A DNA stretch of 64,000 bases from Paragorgia papillata (taxonomy: Eukaryota > Cnidaria > Anthozoa > Scleralcyonacea > Coralliidae), in NCBI GenBank assembly GCA_035771165.1, contig JAWNZC010000372.1, positions 1,521,501-1,585,500 of the forward strand, in the 5' to 3' direction. The stretch's first letter is position 1. Each line of letters opens with the position of its first letter. Shown in pieces: positions 21,725 through 33,757 of this stretch. The position numbers were made by a program, and so were the translations under genes. The notes below the pieces were generated by a model. That model saw nothing but the letters and a program-made list of their open reading frames with translations, did no database searches and had not been told where the DNA came from.

Positions 21725-24184
21725 TGCCTTTGACGAAGGCTACTGATCACAAGCGTTTCAATGTCGATGCTTATATGAAGACACTACGCCAGCAATCGGA
21801 AACGATTGGAGTAAAAACCAAATAAGTCCGGACTCAAACTAAACGCCTTGAGCGTTTGGATGAAAAGGTATGCAAGGCCCAGTTCGATTGTAATATTTAA
21901 TATTATATATACAGTACAGTGATTATGGACATCTTAGATTGAACAATATATAAAACACGTTGTGTTGTAGGTAGCCAGTTTAGTGAATGAGATAGAAGAT
22001 AGAGAAGATGTTAGAAACAGCTTACAAGGTGCCTGTAAGAGCAAGAGTAAGGAGGGGTTTTTAAGCCAAAAAGCAGTCGGAATGAGAAGAAAGATGCCAA
22101 TGGGTTCCAATAGCTGTAGCCCTTCAACTGGGAAGAAGAAGCGAGTAGAAACTATGCAAGCAGCAAGCGAAATATATGGAGGAAGTAATGAAGATCAGAA
22201 GCCAGCAATGCAAGGGTTATTAGAAACAGTAGATAGAAAGTGTAGCGAGGCAGATATTGTTAATTGTATCGATAATTGTGGAAAGTTAAAAGGGAAGGTC
22301 TTTCCTAAGATATATAAGAAGGATCTAGAAAAATTTGAATCATCTACTGATAATATGCTTAGGTCTATTGCTGTTTATTACAGTAGGGGGGTAGTGGCAA
22401 GGCTTAAGTACAGATCAGTTTATAGAGGATCAGGCTACAAATATTTGCATGGTAGAAAGAGGTCTGTGCGCATATCAGTTGCTAACTGTCCCACCCCGAG
22501 GATTGTACCATACCATAAATTAATATATAAAGGCTATCGATATAGGTAAGGTCTACAGTGTTCGTGATATGCTTTGTACTGATTTAGAAGAGAATGAGAA
22601 AGTGAATGGTTGTTATCGAGACTTAGAGGAGCTTTTGCTCAAGTTGAGTAGTTTTACCTTAACAATGCAGAGCAATATAATCTTATGTTTTTTTGCGAAC
22701 GTAACACATTTCATGTCTCTTTGGGTGGTGATGGGGCACCATTTGGTAAGGATGATTCAGCATGTGCATGGTTGGTAAGTTTTTTTAATATTGGGCATGG
22801 GGTTTTGAGTCGCAATGAAAATGTTCTCTTATTTGGAGCTATTTGTAGTGAAAATTGTCAAGCAGTTGTAAATTTCATCAGAAAGCTAATGATAGCAATA
22901 AAAAGGATTGAGGCCAGTTCATATACTGTTTCCTGTAAAGGACAATTAGTAAATGTTAAATTTATAATATCTGAGTTGCCTAATGATATGAAAATGTTGG
23001 CATTTTTAGGTGGTGAGCTGAGTACCAGTGCAAAATATTTCTCCACATTTGGTGATGTTTCAACAGAAAATGCCGACAACGTTAATGGTACTTTTGGTCT
23101 GGAGGAGAGCAATACATGGAGGCCATGGAAATATAGTGAAAGGGTTAAAGTAGCTACTTCAGTTGAAAAAATGAAAAATAATTTATTAATAAGTAAAAAA
23201 AGATTTCTCAGACAACTAAGCGAACAAAGATCACAACATTTATCGCGCAACAGAAAAGCAGACAGCAATTCGTCCCACTGATTGGCAATCTTATTGACCA
23301 AGCTCATGTTGATCCTTTGCATTTAAAGAATAATGCTTGTGCTCTCACCCACCGCTATCTTTTGCACCTTGCAATTGCCTTGTCTAATATTTCCAATTCT
23401 GTATCTTCTTTTTCTCAGATTTCTCCAAATTCTCCATTATTTAAATATGTTGAAATATTAAGGTCAAAGTGTTCTCTTTCCAGGCTGGCAAAGAAAATAA
23501 TAAAGTGGTTTAATGACACCAAGGCTAATGGGAAGGACTTCGACTATAGATTTACAGGTAAGGACTCTGGACTATTTCTCCACAATTTTATGTTTTTGAT
23601 TGATTTTCTTGAATAACGTACTACTGGGAAGCAAAAAGAAATCCTTCATGTTCATGCTTATCTCTCTCTGCCTTTGTCTGCGAAATAGTGTGTCTCTGTT
23701 TAGCCATGTCAACATTACCGATGAACAGGTAACTCAGTTAAAACATTATTGTCAGAGCTTCTTTTGTGGTTATTGTTTATTTCTTAATGTTAACCCTACT
23801 ATTTGGACCCTGGGCAACGTTGTCCCTTTGCATGTTGAGCAGATGAAAGCTAAGTATGGGCTGGGCCTAGGCTTAAATTCCATGGAAGGTAGAGAAGCCA
23901 AACATCTTGCTGTAGCTCAATACAGTAAAAATACTGCTTACCTTCATAGATAGGAACAGATATTCCAGCATGAATATATATCACTAATATGGCTGAGGGA
24001 AAAAGGTTATAATATTAACCACTTTTTTGTTTTTGCTAAGCCAACGGATTTACCAAAACGTGTGCATGGGGAACACGTGGAATTTTGTATTTGTGGCCTA
24101 GGAAAGAGGCAACCATCTGATAGTGGATGGAGGTTTTGTAACGACAGCTTAAGAAGCAAAATAATGACAAGTATTGAAAAATGA
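21725..24184 (+). pseudogene. GGDG-PFGKD family protein, copy A (decayed)
   Basis: Exon 1 starts at ATG 21725 (MPLTKATDHKRFNVDAYMKT), carries an in-frame TAA, and ends at a donor (GAAAAG/GTATGC) near 21,866. Exon 2 starts after TTGTAG near 21,970. The frame then breaks at about 22,530, 22,665, 23,230 and 23,610. Landmarks in order: YKKDLEKFESSTDNMLRSIA; GGDGAPFGKDDSACAW at about 22,725; ELPNDMKMLAFLGGEL at about 22,975; a Leu-rich helical part; LNSMEGREAKH at about 23,870; a C-terminal CxC...FC cluster near 24,090-24,140. I do not recognise the family; three copies in 34 kb suggest a mobile or expanding gene. The Asp residues in GGDG and ELPND and the Glu in MEGRE could be a DDE-type triad, which is only a guess. 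Confidence 0.75.
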
Positions 24185-24293
24185 AAAATACTTTTTTAAA
24201 TTAATTTAAGTATGTGCTATTAATAGCTCCATGTAGTTTACTAGTAATACTGTAACCTCTTCATTTTTTCTGTTTGTGTGTGCCAGAGGTGGA

Positions 24294-24366
24294 GAGAGAG
24301 GAAAGAGTGGTTAGAGTGTGTGACTAGTGGTCACAAGGTTGTGGGTTCAATTCCCGTCTGGGGACT
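24294..24366 (+). repeat. tRNA-derived SINE head (tRNA-Thr-like)
   Basis: Has an A-box-like TGGTTAGAGTG (24,308-24,318) and a B box GGTTCAATTCC (24,344-24,354) at tRNA spacing. Between them TGTGA and TCACA can form an anticodon stem around CTAGTGG, giving anticodon AGT. The acceptor stem does not pair well, so it is not a working tRNA. It abuts the 3' end of the minus-strand LINE. Confidence 0.55.
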
Positions 24367-24411
24367 TGGAATTTTCTCAAAAAACTGACAACTTGACTAG
24401 CAAATTAAAAA

Positions 24412-27400
24412 CGTTATTTATTTTTATTTTTATTTATTTATTTATTAGACTTTATTGGGTAACAAAAATATATAGATTTACAAAAATACATCTTTACATT
24501 GACAAACAACAACTAAATAGAGACAGTAAAAAATAACATATGAACTATAGTAGTTACCCAAACAGACGAGGCGTGAACGGGACGCAAGTACCCATGCGAG
24601 GAGGCACCTCCCCGCAAAAAGATATAGAAAAATTAAGAAAGAAAAATTATTACGAACTAACAAATTAAATAGTAAAATAAAATTAATTCCTGTGACAAGG
24701 ACGATCTCTTACGAGAGACCAAGTACACGTTAGGTTTACATCAAAAACTGTTAATAGAAGTCCTGAGTAGTAACAAAAAAGAAAATTTTTAAATATAGGA
24801 AATATAGGACACTTGGAAATTGATAGGTTGAGCTATTTTACAAATATTGTTCCATAGTTTGACAATCCGGTTAAAATAAGAGGCCTGATATGTCCTAGTT
24901 TTGCAAATCGGATGTTTTAACATAAGAGTAGGATTAAGACTAAGCGGGTTCGGTCGTGCGTAACAAAAGAAACATATTCGTGAACATTTAAATCAGAGAT
25001 ACCATAAAGAGCTTTATGAAAGAAAATTAAATCTCTAATTTCTCGGTCATAGCACAGGGGTAAAAGCTTAAGAGCTGATAACCGTTCATTGTAGGAAGAT
25101 TCCCCGATCTTCGTCTTTAGAATCCATCTGGTGGCTCGCCTTTGGATCTTTTCAATTTTGGCCTTCTGCACGCTATGGTGCGGAGACCAAACCTCGCTGG
25201 CATAACAAACCTGAGCTTTGACCAATGACAAGTACCGTGTTCGCCGAACCTTGACATCAGATAGAAAAGGACAAGTTCTTTTTAACAGCCCTAGAAGTTT
25301 GATAGCTTTAGCCACTATACCATTGATGTGTAAATCCCAAGATAGATTCTGGGTCATAACTACCCCAAGATCTTTTTCTTCTTCGACATGTAATAGGTTC
25401 ACTGGACCAAGTTGGTAGGTGAAGGAAACAGGGGTCTTCTTCGGTGACACTGTTAAAACTTTACATTTGGATTCATTAAACGACATGTTGTTGTTGCAAC
25501 TCCAAGTGGCCAGATCAGACAATGTTTGTTGCAGATGCTGAGCATCGGCTTCAAAAGTAATTTGTCTAAAAGCTTTGGTGTCATCAACATATAAGGCAAC
25601 CTTTGCTTCATCAGATATAATGTTTGGCAAATCATTTATGAATAAAACAAATAGCATCGGTCCGAGTATGCTGCCCTGCGGAATACCAGACGTTACAGGT
25701 ATACCAGCTAGAGGCTGTACCGTCCACAACAACTCTTTGGGTGCGACCAGTAAGGTAATCTCTGAACCAGGCAAGGACATTCCCTTTCACGCCATACAAC
25801 TTTAGTTTTGTCAAAATTAAGTTGTGGTCAATGGAGTCGAAGGCTTTGGCAAAGTCTAGATATAAAATATCAGTCTGAATATTTTTGTCTAGATTTCGTC
25901 CAATGATATGGAGGACTTGCAGAAGTTGAGTAGTGCACAAACGACTCCTTAAGAATCCATGTTGCATTAGGGTAATAGAGCAAATCATGTGATCGTACAG
26001 CCTTCTGCAAACGCAGCGTTCCAACATTTTACCAATGATAGGAAGCTCTTTAGCATCTTTCTTATGGACCGGAGTAACGTCAGCCGCTTTCCACTCAGAA
26101 GGAAGTCGTCCAATGCGCAACGAATAATTGAAAAAGTCACAAAGACTGGGTGCAATCTGATGGCTACATTCTTTAAGTAGGCGCACCAAAATACCATCAG
26201 GGCCACATGCTTTTGTCGTGTCCAAGTTATTCAAACAATTAGCGACCTCATCTGTACTGAATTCAAATTCGGATAGTTCTTCATTCGAACTCAATTCAGA
26301 TTCAGATAGTTCCTGGGAGGCTGATTGATTACTACATTCCGAGTTCACAATTGGTTTTGAAAACAAAGAGGAGAAATAAGAATTGAGAAGTTCCGCCTTT
26401 TCTACTGGGGTTTTGGCTGTAGTACCTTTATGAGTAATCTCAGAAGTTTGATTTGTCCTGTGATGTAAAATAGCTTTATGATAACTCCGAAAAGCTTTAG
26501 GGTTAGTGGTGAAAAATGTCTCAATCTTAGCTAAATATTCACAATGTTTTCTCTTTACCAAGCACTTGGTAGTTTGACTTATTGCTCGTAGTTTCCGTTT
26601 CCATGTTTCGCTTTTATGCTGACGGTACTTTTTCAAAATGGAATACTTCTTACGAAGTAAATTACGAACCTCCCCATCTATCCAAGGAGGAGAGTTTGTG
26701 TCTTTGATAATTTTTGTTGGAATATGTTCATACACTGTTGCCAGAAAGAGGTCTTTCCAGAGAGACCAACGTTCATCAATATCATTTGTGTTGTCCATAT
26801 TATCACCAAAGCTACACGAGACAGAGAACTTCGAAGGCCTTCGAAATCACCTTGCTTGTAGTTAAAGACTCGGCGCGTTATCGGCTTAGCTCATCTAAAC
26901 TTTAGTCTTATAAAAAATTCAATAATAAAGTGATCTGTTGGAAAATCACATTGTTCAGGACTTGTGGTGTATACGTTGTCAATGACTTCAGGAAAATTAC
27001 ACAGCAATAAGTTAACTTTATTTCCTGCTAGATGTGTAGGGCCTTTAATGAACTGGTGTAAAAAGTTATCGCCCACAATATTGCACCGGGCATCGCCAAT
27101 CGCTTGTCCCCCAGTGCTGATAGCAGTGGCTTGGCCGATTGTCTTATCATTCGACCAATTTACGTTGGGAACATTAAAATCTCCTGTCACAACCACGCAG
27201 TCGGATTCTGTAGTGCTTTGAATAGAGGCATTCAGTTGAGCTAAAACATCGAGTGCTGAGTCAGGAGGGTGGTATAATGTATATAAAATAACTGATTTGT
27301 TGTTTGATTTGGTAAGTTCTACCACAACGAGTTCAATGTCCGCTCTTTCGAGATCTAGTCGGCGAATTGAATATATTTCCGATTTTACGGCGACAAAAAT

Positions 27401-27834
27401 GCCACCTCCAACTTTACTAGTTCTATCCCGACAGAAGATGGAATATCCCTGTAAAAGTTCAGTTTAGAATGTTCTCGTTTAGCCAACTTTCGCATATGCA
27501 AACCACATCATAACCACCCCTATACACCAGTTGTTGCAGCAACGTGATCTTGTTTACCTTGCACGAAGGATTACCGTCGAGTGGAACATGGCTCCTTGCG
27601 TTTAGGTATAGAGCTGTTAAACCATCTGTTGTCGAGTTGACAGGGCCAGGATATAGCTCTTGACATATAGATTGTTATATCGATCACAGGATGAAAGTCT
27701 GGTGATGAAAGGCAGATATATCCATGTTTGGACCACTTGAACTGAGGCGCATGAAGCGGAGCGACGATGCGAAATTTGGTTTTAATATGTAGATGGGTCA
27801 GAAACACAGGCGAGAGAAATGTTTCGATATGCAC
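24412..27834 (-). mobile_element. Non-LTR retrotransposon (CR1/Rex-like), 5' truncated
   Basis: Minus-strand LINE of about 3.4 kb. The 3' end reads CCCAATAAAGTC followed by an ATAAATAAATAAA-type tail (24,412-24,455). ORF2 covers about 24,917-27,660. Upstream of it the frame continues for some 60 codons to about 27,834 with no ORF1. It lies between copies A and B of the GGDG family. It differs from the (TCA)n-tailed LINEs at 4 and 53 kb in both tail and RT motif. Confidence 0.85.
24917..27660 (-). pseudogene. LINE ORF2 (endonuclease and reverse transcriptase), frameshifted
   Basis: Endonuclease: LTALYLNARS at about 27,630, CESWLNENI at about 27,490, GGGIFVAVKSEIYS, TGDFNVPNVNW at about 27,180, and a DHFIIEF end near 26,930. 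Reverse transcriptase: ACGPDGILVRLLKEC at about 26,190, LYLDFAKAFDSIDHN at about 25,850, GIPQGSILGPMLFVLFINDL at about 25,650, then the catalytic ALYVDDTKAF at about 25,590 and a thumb to 24,917. Lesions: frameshifts near 27,450 and 25,700, a small deletion near 26,035 that removes most of the NYRPIS-type block, and weak spots in the N-terminal part. The catalytic Asp pair is retained. A near-cognate of the motif before NPGP lies upstream (ITIYMSRAIS, about 27,690), recalling the 2A-like start of LINE-B. Confidence 0.85.
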
Positions 27835-29732
27835 ACTCAGTGTATAATACTTGTTAACAGTTTTGTATTAGTTAATTGTTGCAAAAATATTAGAGTGAAT
27901 AAAGTCATGAAAAAGAGCAGAAGAGCCAATGCAGTACATATGATTGTTAACTGCGGTAGATTTCGATGTTTTGTTAATTTCAACCAGTGACAGAAAGTTG
28001 CAATGCTTGGGATGCGGTAACGAGACATACGTAAGTATCTTTTAATACACGCGCGCGTGTTCCACGAGACACGTATACGTATACATGCAAAATTTGAAGT
28101 ACGATCGAAAGATCGTTGACGCGAAAATTTCGTTGGCGTGCGATGACCGTTGTACTGAGAATGACGATGTCAAACCACGCGGCGTAAGCAAACGTATAAT
28201 GAGCTTGCATAAGAAATCGTAAAAAGAAGAAAACCAAACTGTTCCAGCGACGTTAAGAAAATCTTTATAATGTCGTTATTGTCAATTTATAAGCGTAAAT
28301 AAGATTAAAAGATTAAATAAGATTAAATTTTATTTAATCGTGCATTCTTCTTGATATTTTACATGGTCAGAATAATTTACAGGCCATGTTTATCACTGCT
28401 CATATGCTAATTTTCCAGCACCAGCATATTGGTTTTTCTATCAAAACTAATTAGTTTTGTAACCATGAAAAGAAATTCTTACCATTTTTAAGTAAAGTTT
28501 TCCTGTTTGTATAAAATGTGAGGTAAATTAATATTATAATAAATTCAATTACGGAATTCTGAAAATTCAATAAAATAATAATGGTACAATATAAATCCTC
28601 TAGTCTAGCCTATAAGTTATTGCATTGTATTTGTTTAGCAATGATATATGCACAGCCTTTTTTATACCATAATCATATACACCTTAGTTTATGTATATTA
28701 TATTCCAGCTTACATATATCTACAGTAGGGTATTTATAGTATACACCGTATATTATTTGCCAAACTAGAGGTCTGCACTGGGAAAATGTTGCCCAATGTC
28801 TTGACTGGATGAACAGAGGCCAAGGTCATATGAAATAAACACTGACTACTGAGGGCCTAGCTGTTCACACGAGACAGTTATCTCGAAGGGTACAGATAAC
28901 TTGGGTCTATATAGTATGGTTGCAATGTTGACACTGTGCATGTTTTACATGATAAAACTCAACTACCAAATGAATTTACAGTATCTCTGACTCCTGAGAT
29001 ACTGTACATACAACTCTAGCTTCATGTGAACATTTCATCCCATTGCATGGGATGAAGTGTTCACATGAAGCTGCGGTTACCGTCTCTCTCAGGCTGAGTT
29101 TTCTCTATCCCCCAGGTCATCTCGGTCTCTAACATCGATATATCCCAAGGGATAGGGATATAATGTAACTCACCTGAGACATGCCCTCATGGTAATAGGA
29201 CCTGAGGGTCAATGTTTTCCAGTAGACCCACCATGTTTGGTAAATAACCTATATCCTTAATTATTTTCCTGTGTTTGGTCATATTTTGTTTGCTGCAGGT
29301 TTTAGCTTTTTTATGGGTGGTTTTAGCCTGCAAGGTCTGTACACTAAAATTGTGGACCGCTTGTTAGCCAATCAGAAATCAAGTGCTCTAGCATTAACCA
29401 GAATGAAATCCTAAAGTGTGCCATTGACCTGTAAATAGGTTAATTTACCAAATATTACACTGGGTCTACTGTACATGTATGTACCACTAAAATAAAGTTA
29501 TATAAGAAAGAGATTTTACTACAAATGTCACAACATTTCGATCCACACCATGTAATCTTTTGGCCACCCTCTTTGCAACATGAAGCAACATAAAAATGGT
29601 GGAATATTGTTGCCTGGTTTTGAATCGAAATGTTGCAGGCATTTGACCAAGGCTGTAAGAAGGTATGTGATCCTGTAATAATTATATGTTACATGTACAC
29701 ATAATAACATAATAATTTACAGCACCATGATA

Positions 29733-29733
<1 letters not shown>
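27835..29733. other. Non-coding stretch with one strong hairpin
   Basis: No exon could be supported. It contains CACGCGCGCGTG at about 28,049, an AT-rich part to 28,600, the hairpin listed at 29,018, and sequence of mixed composition. Confidence 0.5.
29018..29072. repeat. 55-base near-perfect hairpin
   Basis: AGCTTCATGTGAACA plus TTCATCCCA pairs with TGGGATGAA plus TGTTCACATGAAGCT across a five-base loop (TTGCA). There is one bulge. It could be a small palindromic MITE or a structured RNA site; neither is shown. Confidence 0.6.
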
Positions 29734-29766
<33 letters not shown>

Positions 29767-30006
29767 TGGGGCAACCCACAGGATTTTGACTGATCGACAT
29801 ACCCCGAGACAGGGAAATTTGACTTTCTTGACAACCTCGAGGGATGGGGGTTTTGACATGTAAAATGATCTTAATACTATATTTTAGCATTTGATATTTC
29901 CCATGCAGGGGTATTTTGACCAACAAGGCTATTCTACTGCAGGGGAATTTGACGATTTTTCAATATACCCGTGGGTCCCCCCTGGGGCTTAACATTGATA
30001 GGTGCA
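29734..30006. mobile_element. Harbinger-like MITE with TAA target duplication
   Basis: Terminal inverted repeats of about 30 bases (TGCACCTATCAATGTTAAGC at each end, continuing CCCAGGG) are bounded by TAA at 29731-29733 and at 30007-30009. It is 273 bp and non-coding. A 3-bp TWA duplication is typical of the PIF/Harbinger group. Confidence 0.8.
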
Positions 30007-30612
30007 TAAGTACAGTAGATTTGTTATATTGATCAGTATGACTTTTTTACCACTGTAAACTTAATTTTCTTAATATCCAATTACACGCCGGGCACAAAAG
30101 GCGCCAAATTCGCCATGTTTTGCGTGCACAGCTTCATCTTGGACGTGCCGCAAAACTGGAGACTGGGAATGAGTTGACAATCGGTTAGTCCCGAGACAAA
30201 ATCGGAAAACGGAATGAAAAAGAACGTCGAAGGCCCAACATTTTGATACCAACCATGTTGTTGTAGGGCCAATCGTTCAGTTTTTACACAGTATTCAAGT
30301 TCGGTAGATTGAGGAAACTTTCTATCATCTTGAAAATGTACATTTTGACCCTTGGGCTATTTTCTTTGGAATTTGCGTAATCCGATTTCCAGTGATATGA
30401 GAAGGGCAGTGAGATATTCATCCGAAATGCTGTCGTTTTAGTTTTTGACGTTTAAGCCACTGTAACGTGTAATTCGCAAGTTTTCATACCCAACTTTTGC
30501 CGTGATGCCACGTTTTGACATCGCTGCTTACGTCAAGGAGCGCAAACATCTGAGGGAGAAAGTTGTCATGGGGAACCGCAATTTAAAATCGATTCAAAAT
30601 TAAATTTCTGCC

Positions 30613-31719
30613 ATGGCTGTTGTAAAGGAAGAGAAGAGAAAGGAGCTTCGCAGTGTTAAAGAAAAGTACCGAAGGCTTGATAACAAGGTAGTTCATACGT
30701 TTCATGATCTTGATATTAAAGTATAATCTGTACAGTACATGTATCAATAACTTATATAAATGTGAATATAAAGGTACATGTAATACAAATATTTTTCTTG
30801 TTGCTATTGGAAATAGATAGAGAATGTTGTGAAAGCTGTTGAAAGTTTGAAGGAAGTAGAGAAAGAGCTAGTTCAACCAGGTAGTACAGTTCAGCCGGTG
30901 AATGGAACAAGTGCATGTAGATGGAAAATTCCTACGTTTTTAAATGTTGATGGGAAAATTGGTATAAGTCCATCACTAGCCAGGCAGCGTAGACAAGAAA
31001 CATTTCAGGCAGCCAGAAAAATTAATGGGGGAAAGAATGAGTTGTTTGTTGCTGCGGAAGTAGGTGTGATAGACACTGCATTAGTGAAATGTTCAAAGGA
31101 TGTTTTAGTTACTGCAATGTCCTCCAATAAGAAGTTTTGTAATTCATTGATGCCAATCATTTATAAAAAGTCATTGAAGGCTTATGAGGCATCTGATGAA
31201 AATATGGTTAGAAGTATTGCTGTATACTATAGTGGAGGTATAACTGGTAAACAAAAGTATCGAAAGATCTATAAGGATAGTAGTTATAAGCTAAATAGGA
31301 ATAGAAATAAAAATCAACGTCTAGCCATAGATAGTTGCCCTTTACCTAGGTTAGTACCGTATAACCGCCTAATGCCCCATATTAAGTCTATTTCTTTGGG
31401 CACAATTTTTAGTGTTACTGACACACTGTGTGATGGTTTAGATGAATGTGATAGGGTAAGTGGGTGCTACCACAGCTTGAAGGAGCTGTTAATTAAACTT
31501 GCAGAGTTTTTCCTGTTGGCATGGTTTGGGGAACCATACACATTTTTTGTAGCTTTAGGAGGGGATGGCACGCCTTTTGGAAAGGATGACACACTTCGGG
31601 TCTGTTCAACTAATACTTTGCTAATGACAAAACAAAGGAGTCGGGTAACATATACCACAGTTCTCACTAACAGTTCTCATTGTCAAACACGTCTTTTACT
31701 CTTATACGAAAGACGTTGA
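30613..31719 (+). pseudogene. GGDG-PFGKD family protein, copy B (3' truncated)
   Basis: Exon 1: ATG 30613 (MAVVKEEKRKELRSVKEKYR, coiled-coil-like) to donor AACAAG/GTAGTT at 30687. An upstream ATG at 30507 leads into an in-frame TAA, so 30613 is preferred. Exon 2 starts at 30817 in phase (IENVVKAVESLKEVEKELV) and stays open through YKKSLKAYEASDENMVRSIA, CPLPRLVPYNRL and TLCDGLDECDRV to GGDGTPFGKDD at about 31,560-31,590. There the similarity to copies A and C ends and an unrelated tail runs to a stop at 31719. The N-terminal half is the best preserved of the three copies and has no lesions; the C-terminal half (ELPNDMK, MEGREAKH, cysteine cluster) is gone. Function unknown. Confidence 0.7.
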
Positions 31720-33423
31720 AGACATTAAAAATATGAAATATTACTCATGTATTGTTTGTCTACATATTCGTATCACTAGAAATACGGACAGCTTGCTACA
31801 AATGCCATTTCCAACAGTTCTCACCCAAGTCCTCTCTTTAAAAATTATAAATAAGTTATATATTTATATCTGAGTATTGGTGGGTACTCTTGGAAATGCA
31901 TGAAAAACAGCGATTGGGAAAGGGGAATTAAGAGAAACAGTTTACGCATATGGCCTTGTATCAACATTTACAATTTACATAACAGTTTGATGCAACTACT
32001 CGCAGATATTTTGTAAATGTTAGGTGAGAAATGCGCGTGAGTAATGTCAAAGAATTAACTAATAGCCCGTCACACTCCGATGACGTCATTCTCTTCTCCA
32101 AGGCGAATGTTGCGAAACAATGAGCACATGGACTTAGTCTGATCTGCGTGGTCTTGGGGATTTGTTTCCAAAAATAAAAAACCTCCATCGCAGAATAACT
32201 TGGCGTTTGCCTACTGAAATACGAGATATGTTTTCGCACGAATATCTATACTGTAAATAACAATATATTTCCGGTTCTTGGGTGACGTCATCAGGTTTGT
32301 CTTCTGAACTGAAGTCTCTCAAGACTGTGAAAAATCAATTGCCACTTAACCTGAATGACATTATGCGTCAGAACCCTTAAATTGCTCCAAAAATCAGTAC
32401 TTTTTTTCTGGACCCTTACACAGACAATCATGGCCAAAAGTGGTGGGCCACTGACGATACTTTTTGGTATGAATTTGAACACCCCCCCTTTCCCCCTTGC
32501 AATGTTGTGATTTGTGTAATTTCGCTCATGTTTCATATGGCAACATGTCACACATTTAACATGGTAATGTGAAGAACATGAAACATGATGAAATAATAGT
32601 GCAACGCCAAAATATTTGGCTCTCAGCTGCGCAACTTACTATCAAGTCATATTTCTAGTTGTAGCAAATTTTATGTGAAAGTGAATGTAGCAATAATATT
32701 TTTCACCACATTGTATTCTATTATGTTTTCCTGTCTTAAACACTCAACATTGCACGGGAGAGGGGGGGGGGAGGGGCTATAAGATAGTAAAACTAAAGTT
32801 ACAATAATGAAATAACGAGTTAACAAAACAAATATCAACAACGCATTTTTAGGATTTTTTAAATTTGGCTCTAGTTTTTTGGCTCTAGTTTTTTTGCTAT
32901 AGTAGTATAGCACTTTAAAATTTGCACAATCCAAGATCTTTTGATGACACATACTACTGCACAAAAAATGCCAAAAAAAGTAAAAAGTAAAAGATTTAAC
33001 ACTCCGTTTATTTTCAAAAATTATTTTTATTCTGGAATTCCGGGAATTTAAAATCCCGCAAATTCCTTCGAACACGTGATGTATAATTGAAATCTTGTTA
33101 TGCTCCAAACATTTGGAAATCAAATATTGAAAAGAAACGAGCTTAGGGGTAAAAAACTGAAATGGTTTTTTCGCCTCCAGAGCCATCGAGATAGTAGTAT
33201 ATCGATTGTTGTTTTTTGACAACGGAGCCCCTAGGCGTACGCTTCGGCACACGGAGACTAAGACGCTTAAATTAAAACGGTGATGAAATAATTGGGGTGA
33301 CATATCTCATATTTGACCCTAATTTAAAGTAGTATACCTTCACTTTCAGGAGTTTTCCTTTTAAATAAATACAGCCTCAGATAAGCAGTTTAGGAATTAG
33401 GAAGAAAATTATCGATACATTGA
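31720..33423. other. Non-coding stretch, nothing supported
   Basis: No conserved coding motif, terminal repeat or RNA gene found. The minus-strand open frame near 32,671-33,303 is AT-rich and low-complexity and does not look like a real protein. Confidence 0.5.
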
Positions 33424-33705
33424 AAATTGTGGGCGTGGGAAACCTTCAAAGTTGGTAAAATTTTAAAAATTAATTTCATTTTTGGGGAAAAAGTTTTATA
33501 CCGTTAGAAAGCCCACGTGACGCTCAGCCTGAATTTTCAGGTTTTGTGATGTAATAGTTAAAATTGTGGGCGTGCCAGCAAAAATAGCTAACTTCTTTGC
33601 ATTTTAACGTATGGCTCCGGGAAACAAATCGTTAGAAAGAACCTGTCGAGGTCTACCCGATTCTGCAGGTTTTGTGACGTCACATCCAAAAATGTGGGCG
33701 TGGCA
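33424..33705. repeat. Diverged tandem repeat, period about 130 bp
   Basis: TGTGGGCGTG recurs near 33,429, 33,566 and 33,692, and CGTTAGAAAG recurs near 33,503 and 33,631 with CAGGTTTTGTGA about 35 bases later. About two and a half units are present, well diverged. Confidence 0.6.
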
Positions 33706-33757
33706 TCCAAAAATTAAAAAAATCTTTAAAAAAATATTTAAAAAAAATTTATTTTTT

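Noticed and set aside
24294..24366. Functional tRNA gene
   Set aside because: Boxes A and B are present but the acceptor stem does not pair, so I call it SINE-derived.
27835..28237. Overlapping short frames near 28 kb as an ORF1 of the 24-27 kb LINE
   Set aside because: No SGNH, coiled-coil or RNA-binding motif; the frames do not align with the LINE start.
32671..33303. 210-codon minus-strand frame
   Set aside because: Composition is Phe/Ile/Lys/Ser-rich, with a purine tract read as Ser-Pro-Pro; no motif and no partner exon.
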